Origin: Pyrinomonadaceae bacterium
Lineage (GTDB): Bacteria > Acidobacteriota > Blastocatellia > Pyrinomonadales > Pyrinomonadaceae
Reading direction: 5' to 3'
Length of the DNA: 9,403 bases
Assembly: GCA_025929655.1 (NCBI GenBank)
Contig: JAICPV010000057.1
Coordinates: 1 to 9,403, forward strand
The position numbers and the translations under genes were made by a program. Of this stretch, positions 6,475 through 9,403 are shown in pieces. The notes below the pieces were generated by a model that was given only the letters and a program-made list of their open reading frames with translations, did no database searches and was not told the DNA's origin. Position 1 is the first letter of the stretch, and each line of letters opens with the position of its first letter.

Positions 6475-6645
6475 TTAGGCAGCCTCTCGGGTATCCGGAC
6501 CAGGCTTTTGAATAGTTGGAAGCGATTCGTTCAAATCGGTTTCAAGACGTTCTTTGTGAGATTCCATTGCGTCTCTAAGCGCAATGCAAAGATCCCGAAG
6601 ATCGCTAGCACGACGGAGCCGATTCGTCACAGCTTCTGATGTCAT
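6475..6645 (-). CDS. 56-residue helical protein of unknown function, partner of the nucleotidyltransferase
   Basis: A short reading frame beginning at ATG 6645, one base after the TGA (6647-6649) of the nucleotidyltransferase gene, and ending 18 bases before ACMSD. The product (MTSEAVTNRLRRASDLRDLC at the start, then ALRDAMESHKERLETDL) looks like one or two charged amphipathic helices with a disordered Pro-rich tail. Longer versions from ATG 6660 or 6681 would overlap the upstream gene; 6660 has GGAAG directly abutting it, which is too close to serve as a ribosome site. I do not recognise a family. Coupling to a small nucleotidyltransferase is reminiscent of two-gene nucleotidyltransferase toxin-antitoxin arrangements, but it could equally be an accessory subunit. 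It might also be non-coding; the tight fit between neighbours is the main argument that it is real. Confidence 0.55.
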   Translation of the reverse strand: MTSEAVTNRLRRASDLRDLCIALRDAMESHKERLETDLNESLPTIQKPGPDTREAA

Positions 6646-6646
6646 G

Positions 6647-7102
6647 TCAATCTTTCGCATCTTCCAGCTTATCAATGTCAATCAGGTCCTGCGGCCGGCC
6701 CGCCTGCTTTTTCATTTTAATCAATCCGTCCCGCGAAACTACATAGAGTGACATGCCTAGGAAATCGATACGTCGTCGATTAGCCCACACGTCTTCAACT
6801 TCGGGCGTCACAAGCAGCAGGTCGAGCGAGATCACTTCTCTATCGACAATTCTCGAAACACGCTGAATTTCAACAGATCTATCCTTAAATGAGATATCGA
6901 ATCCGCGGATATCGTATCCCACCTCTGCGGCAGCTTGAAGGGCTGGTTCGAGCGCTTCCTCCCTTATCAGGAAATCGATGTCTTCTGTTGCGCGAATGGG
7001 ACCGTAAGCAGATACCGCGAGTCCGCCGCAAAGCGCGAATTCAACTTTGTTCCTATTGAACGAATCGACGATAAGTTTAAGCTGCTCAAAAAGAACGGAC
7101 AT
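6647..7102 (-). CDS. Small nucleotidyltransferase-fold protein (AbiEii / DUF6036-like)
   Basis: A 151-residue protein with a minimal nucleotidyltransferase fold. Seen: helix then FALCGGLAVSAYG at 22-34 (the Gly-Gly turn), R37-A-T-E-D41-I-D43-F with the paired acids that bind metal-nucleotide, a third acid at D94 in ISLDLLLV, and a C-terminal KKQAGRPQDLIDIDKL at 131-146, typical of the AbiEii toxin/DUF6036 group. Such proteins transfer a nucleotide to RNA or protein, some as toxins; others have unknown roles. The active-site acids are intact. ATG 7102 follows the HAO stop by six bases, and the 56-residue gene follows one base after its TGA, so the pair is inside the HAO-ACMSD transcription unit. 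That is an unusual place for it: neither partner has an obvious task in tryptophan breakdown. A toxin-antitoxin role is a hypothesis only. Confidence 0.86.
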   Translation of the reverse strand: MSVLFEQLKLIVDSFNRNKVEFALCGGLAVSAYGPIRATEDIDFLIREEALEPALQAAAEVGYDIRGFDISFKDRSVEIQRVSRIVDREVISLDLLLVTPEVEDVWANRRRIDFLGMSLYVVSRDGLIKMKKQAGRPQDLIDIDKLEDAKD

Positions 7103-7108
7103 TCTTGG

Positions 7109-7630
7109 TTAGCTTGCGACAGGCGGCGGTTCCATAACCGCTCCGCAATTATTGCACGTGCGAAGCTCCTCAGAGCCGTAAAACTTCTTAAAGACACCCT
7201 GGAATTGGGTAGTGATGTCTTCCAGCTCGAAGTATTCCTCGTATAGCTTGTTGTTACAGTTTTCGCAGAACCAGAGCAGGCCGTCTTTTTCTCCCTGGCG
7301 GCGTTTGCGTTCGATCACGAGCCCGACGGTGTTCGCTCCGCGTATCGGGTTGTGCGGGACGCGTGGCGGCAGCAGGAAGATTTCGCCCTCACGGATCGGC
7401 ACCTCGACGGCCTTTCCGTCTTCCTGGATCTGGACTTTTATGTCGCCTTCTAGCTGGTAAAAAAGTTCTTCGCCCTCATCCCAGTGATAATCCTTACGAG
7501 AATTCGGACCGCCGACCACCATCACGATGAAATCTGCGTCGTCGTAAACGCACTGGTTCCCGACCGGAGGCTTGAGCAAATGCCGATGCTCATCTATCCA
7601 TTGTTTGAAATTGAAAGGTCTTCGAACCAT
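7109..7630 (-). CDS. 3-hydroxyanthranilate 3,4-dioxygenase (bacterial type with second iron site)
   Basis: A 173-residue cupin dioxygenase that opens the ring of 3-hydroxyanthranilate to give ACMS. Catalytic iron ligands are H49 and E55 in RKDYHWDEGEELFYQ and H93 in RVPHNPIR; substrate-binding Arg residues R45 and R97 and the Glu in VIERK (107) are present. The rubredoxin-like second iron site of bacterial enzymes is complete: C122-E-N-C125 and C159-N-N-C162. Length and spacing match the Cupriavidus enzyme closely. The ATG at 7630 is chosen over an in-frame TTG two codons upstream. No Shine-Dalgarno is evident; instead TAGAAT lies six bases before the ATG (see promoter entry). It is the first gene of the unit HAO - nucleotidyltransferase - 56-residue protein - ACMSD, and is divergent from the propeller gene. 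Called nbaC in pseudomonads. Confidence 0.96.
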   Translation of the reverse strand: MVRRPFNFKQWIDEHRHLLKPPVGNQCVYDDADFIVMVVGGPNSRKDYHWDEGEELFYQLEGDIKVQIQEDGKAVEVPIREGEIFLLPPRVPHNPIRGANTVGLVIERKRRQGEKDGLLWFCENCNNKLYEEYFELEDITTQFQGVFKKFYGSEELRTCNNCGAVMEPPPVAS

Positions 7631-7636
7631 ACCCAA

Positions 7637-7642
7637 ATTCTA
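7637..7642 (-). promoter_or_regulatory. Candidate -10 hexamer TAGAAT of the HAO unit
   Basis: On the minus strand TAGAAT (one mismatch to TATAAT) ends six bases before the HAO ATG at 7630. If used, transcription would begin at or next to the start codon, giving a leaderless mRNA. No good -35 hexamer is seen 16-18 bases upstream, so support is modest. Confidence 0.35.
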
Positions 7643-7667
7643 TGACAATCAGTCTGTTTGCGGAAAA

Positions 7668-7680
7668 ATACTTGTATACT
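7668..7680 (+). promoter_or_regulatory. Candidate -10 hexamer TATACT with overlapping palindrome, upstream of the propeller gene
   Basis: TATACT (7675-7680) is one mismatch from the -10 consensus and ends seven bases before ATG 7688. There is no Shine-Dalgarno between them, so a leaderless mRNA is possible. ATAC-TT-GTAT (7668-7677) is a 10-bp inverted repeat overlapping the hexamer and might be an operator half, though so short a palindrome can occur by chance. No clear -35 was found. Confidence 0.35.
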
Positions 7681-7687
7681 CGCTGCT

Positions 7688-8770
7688 ATGTTGAAAGCGG
7701 CATCGATCGCAGTGTTTACAATTTTTTGTACTGCGGGCTTCGCGCAGCCCGTGGACATGTCGCGTTACGAGATCACTGCAAAAGCCGAACCTGTCGCCGA
7801 CCAATACTTTAAAAACGACCGGGTCTGGCGGGGAGCTGACGGGGCGGGCTCTATTGATCTTGGAAATCGACGAGTGCTTTGGCTGTTCGGGGACAGTTTC
7901 ATTTCCGGCGACTGGACGGGCGCGCGCAACGGTGCAATGGTTCGGAATAGCGTCGCAATTCAGCAAGGTTACGACCTTGCGGCGCCGGTAAAATACAATT
8001 GGCGCGGAGCGGGGAAGAAACATGACTCATTCTTCCCAGCGGTCGGGGATACATGGTTCTGGCCCGGCCACGGTGCAATGATCGATGATCGACTCGTCGT
8101 GTTCCTTTTTCAGATGAAGGGCGTGAAAACGGGTTTGGGCTTTGAATCGATCAACTGGCAGATCGCCTTGATATCGAATCCGACAGAAACGCCCGACAAA
8201 TGGGACATAAAATTCGTCGACGGGCCTGAAACTTTCGGCGTTCTCGCCGGCTCGGCGGCAGTTATTCTGACCGGCGAATATCTTTACGCATTCAGCGCTC
8301 AGGGGCCAAGCACAAACGAGGCATACCTTCTTAGATGGCGTCGCGACGCTGTTTACCGCGGCGACCTTTCGAATACCGAGTGGTGTATCGAAGGAAAGTG
8401 GATGAAACGGGTGACGCGTGAACCGATACCGAAACCCTTGTTTCCGGCCCAAACCGAATTTTCCGTTCATTGGGACGAGAAGATAAGGAAGTACGTACAG
8501 GTGCAGTCGTTTGGATTTGGAAAGGCGAACATCGGAGCCCGCCTTTCAAATCGGCTTGAAGGCCCGTGGAGCGAACCGCAGATCTTTTACAAGCCCGAAT
8601 ACAGCGGCATAGCTGACGCGATGATGTATTCAGCCAAGGCGCATCCCGAATTGCGAAATCCGGACGGCGTATACGTCACGTACAACGTCAATGGGGATTT
8701 CTTTCATTTGTTAAAGAACCAAAACATCTACTTTCCGAAGTTCATAACTCTTCAAATCAGAGAAAAGTAG
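7688..8770 (+). CDS. Exported DUF4185-like five-bladed beta-propeller protein
   Basis: A 360-residue protein with a signal peptide (MLKAASIAVFTIFCTAGFAQ, no lipobox). The mature part resembles DUF4185-type beta-propellers related to glycoside-hydrolase folds: WRGADGAGSIDLGNRR with VLWLFGDSF at 47-71, WPGHGAMIDDRLVVFLF at 125-141, TEFSVHWDEKIRKYVQVQSF at 256-275, then GARLSNRLEGPWSEP at 283-297, and AKAHPELRNPDGVYVTYNVN at 316-335. Repeated blade-like blocks (display of a datum, then a W/F-rich strand) fit five blades. The substrate is unknown; such proteins are often extracellular and carbohydrate-associated. A catalytic triad cannot be assigned. ATG 7688 is chosen over an upstream in-frame TTG (7658) because it starts a proper signal peptide. 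It is divergent from HAO, 57 bases between starts, and converges on DUF1697 with only 24 bases between stops. It has no apparent link to tryptophan breakdown. Confidence 0.82.
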   Translation: MLKAASIAVFTIFCTAGFAQPVDMSRYEITAKAEPVADQYFKNDRVWRGADGAGSIDLGNRRVLWLFGDSFISGDWTGARNGAMVRNSVAIQQGYDLAAPVKYNWRGAGKKHDSFFPAVGDTWFWPGHGAMIDDRLVVFLFQMKGVKTGLGFESINWQIALISNPTETPDKWDIKFVDGPETFGVLAGSAAVILTGEYLYAFSAQGPSTNEAYLLRWRRDAVYRGDLSNTEWCIEGKWMKRVTREPIPKPLFPAQTEFSVHWDEKIRKYVQVQSFGFGKANIGARLSNRLEGPWSEPQIFYKPEYSGIADAMMYSAKAHPELRNPDGVYVTYNVNGDFFHLLKNQNIYFPKFITLQIREK

Positions 8771-8794
8771 CAATTGGTCTATCAACTGTATTAG

Positions 8795-9322
8795 TTACAA
8801 CTCGGCGAGTTTCTGCACCGTTCGCCAATTCCGTCCGGTGAAATTGATCTTCATCTTTTTGTCGATGACGCCTTTTGTAAGCAGACTTTCGGCGACGCCG
8901 CGCGGTAGGTGGCAATAGATCTCGCGGCCGTCGGCGTGGTATCGCTCCCCTTTGAACGCGGCCTCTTTAATTGCACCGGCTTTTTCGTTCGAAAGCTTGT
9001 CCTTTAGAAAAAGCACGTGCATTTCCTTGTGGCTTTCATATTCACCATCGAACGGATTGTTCATGATAATCCTTTCGATATCCTTTTGCTCGCGGACCAT
9101 GACGGAGAAAAAGCGGCCGAATTTTTCCTCGACCGCTTTTTCGATCTTGCTGCAGAGTCTCGCGTCGGATGTCTTGCGGCAATCAAAACCGACGTTGCCG
9201 CTGTTGATATATGTCACGACATTTTCAAAACCGAGTGCCTCGAAACATTTTCGAAGCTCGTCCATTTTCACCATGGTCGCTCCGCCGATATTTATACCGC
9301 GGAGCAAAGCTACGTACCTCAT
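8795..9322 (-). CDS. DUF1697 family protein
   Basis: A 175-residue protein whose ends are diagnostic for DUF1697 (PF08002): MRYVALLRGINIGG at the start, then VKMDELRKCFEALGFENVVT at 18-37 and YINSGNVGFD, and near the end GREIYCHLPRGVAESLL and RNWRTVQKLAEL. This is the typical full length. Function is unknown; it is a small alpha/beta cytosolic protein found singly in many bacteria. The ATG at 9322 overlaps the stop of the upstream partial gene as ATGA, so it is the downstream member of an operon that begins beyond the right edge. There is no link to the kynurenine genes other than proximity; it converges with the propeller gene. Confidence 0.95.
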   Translation of the reverse strand: MRYVALLRGINIGGATMVKMDELRKCFEALGFENVVTYINSGNVGFDCRKTSDARLCSKIEKAVEEKFGRFFSVMVREQKDIERIIMNNPFDGEYESHKEMHVLFLKDKLSNEKAGAIKEAAFKGERYHADGREIYCHLPRGVAESLLTKGVIDKKMKINFTGRNWRTVQKLAEL

Positions 9323-9403
9323 ATCAAATGCTTGTGCATTCTAACGCATTCGATCTCGATTCCTTCCCCGACGGGAACCGCGACACTTTCCGCCATTTCA
9401 TAA
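9319..9403 (-). CDS. C-terminal 27 residues of an unidentified protein, cut by window edge
   Basis: The open frame from the right edge reads YEMAESVAVPVGEGIEIECV followed by RMHKHLI and ends in TGA (9321-9319). The stop overlaps the DUF1697 ATG as ATGA, the arrangement used elsewhere in this window. Residue composition looks coding, but the fragment is too short to name. Another reading is that it is chance and DUF1697 has its own promoter (TAGAAT lies at 9343-9338 on the minus strand). The overlap makes the coding reading more likely. Confidence 0.55.
   Translation of the reverse strand, partial: YEMAESVAVPVGEGIEIECVRMHKHLI

Noticed and set aside
6061..6639. 192-codon open frame on the plus strand
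   Set aside because: It lies antisense to ACMSD and the 56-residue gene; the composition is Arg/His/Ser-rich with no recognisable domain, while the minus strand has intact catalytic motifs.
8952..9403. Two overlapping plus-strand open frames of about 130 codons
   Set aside because: Both are antisense to DUF1697, whose family motifs span the whole region; they look like shadows of its codon bias.
1..9403. CRISPR arrays, tRNA or rRNA genes, insertion sequences
   Set aside because: No regularly spaced direct repeats, no tRNA-like cloverleaf or rRNA segments and no transposase frames were recognised on either strand.

Overview
The window holds most of the tryptophan-kynurenine catabolic route of a bacterium, mainly on the minus strand. 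It contains a formylkynurenine-hydrolase candidate, kynurenine 3-monooxygenase, kynureninase, 3-hydroxyanthranilate 3,4-dioxygenase and ACMS decarboxylase (ACMSD). Together these would take N-formylkynurenine to 2-aminomuconate semialdehyde. Tryptophan 2,3-dioxygenase and 2-aminomuconate semialdehyde dehydrogenase are not in the window. Because ACMSD is present and no quinolinate phosphoribosyltransferase is, the set looks catabolic rather than NAD-forming. The base composition (roughly half G+C), the small exported protein with a VPFDFTVGD...AAGKYEM signature, and the short GTCRGWACC-type interspersed elements suggest an Acidobacteriota member, perhaps of the Blastocatellia. This placement is inferred from protein style, not from a marker gene.

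Layout from the right: the tail of an unidentified gene (9319-9403) overlaps a DUF1697 gene by ATGA. A plus-strand exported DUF4185-like beta-propeller gene (7688-8770) converges on DUF1697. Divergent from the propeller gene runs a minus-strand unit: HAO (7109-7630), a small nucleotidyltransferase (6647-7102), a 56-residue helical protein (6475-6645) and ACMSD (5437-6456), all tightly spaced. A plus-strand exported small protein (4960-5385), ending in a good intrinsic terminator, separates this from the second minus-strand unit: kynureninase, an exported MBL-fold hydrolase, KMO, a cyclase-family hydrolase (putative arylformamidase) and an L,D-transpeptidase cut by the left edge. Junctions in that unit are ATGA (kynU/MBL), 20 nt (MBL/KMO), 2 nt (KMO/cyclase) and TGATG (cyclase/L,D-transpeptidase), so it is very probably one transcript with translational coupling.

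The most striking observation is in KMO. Its reading frame carries three short interspersed-repeat-like elements (1471-1500, 1767-1800, 1935-1966). Each encodes an extra Ala/Gly/Ser/Pro-rich loop at a place where KMO homologues are normally shorter. This resembles in-frame palindromic element insertion, as known from Rickettsia. Other points of interest are the unusual metal-binding motif of the cyclase-family protein, the nucleotidyltransferase/small-protein pair lodged between HAO and ACMSD, the exported MBL enzyme and cell-wall enzyme inside a cytosolic amino-acid pathway operon, and paired divergent -10-like hexamers placed as if for leaderless mRNAs.
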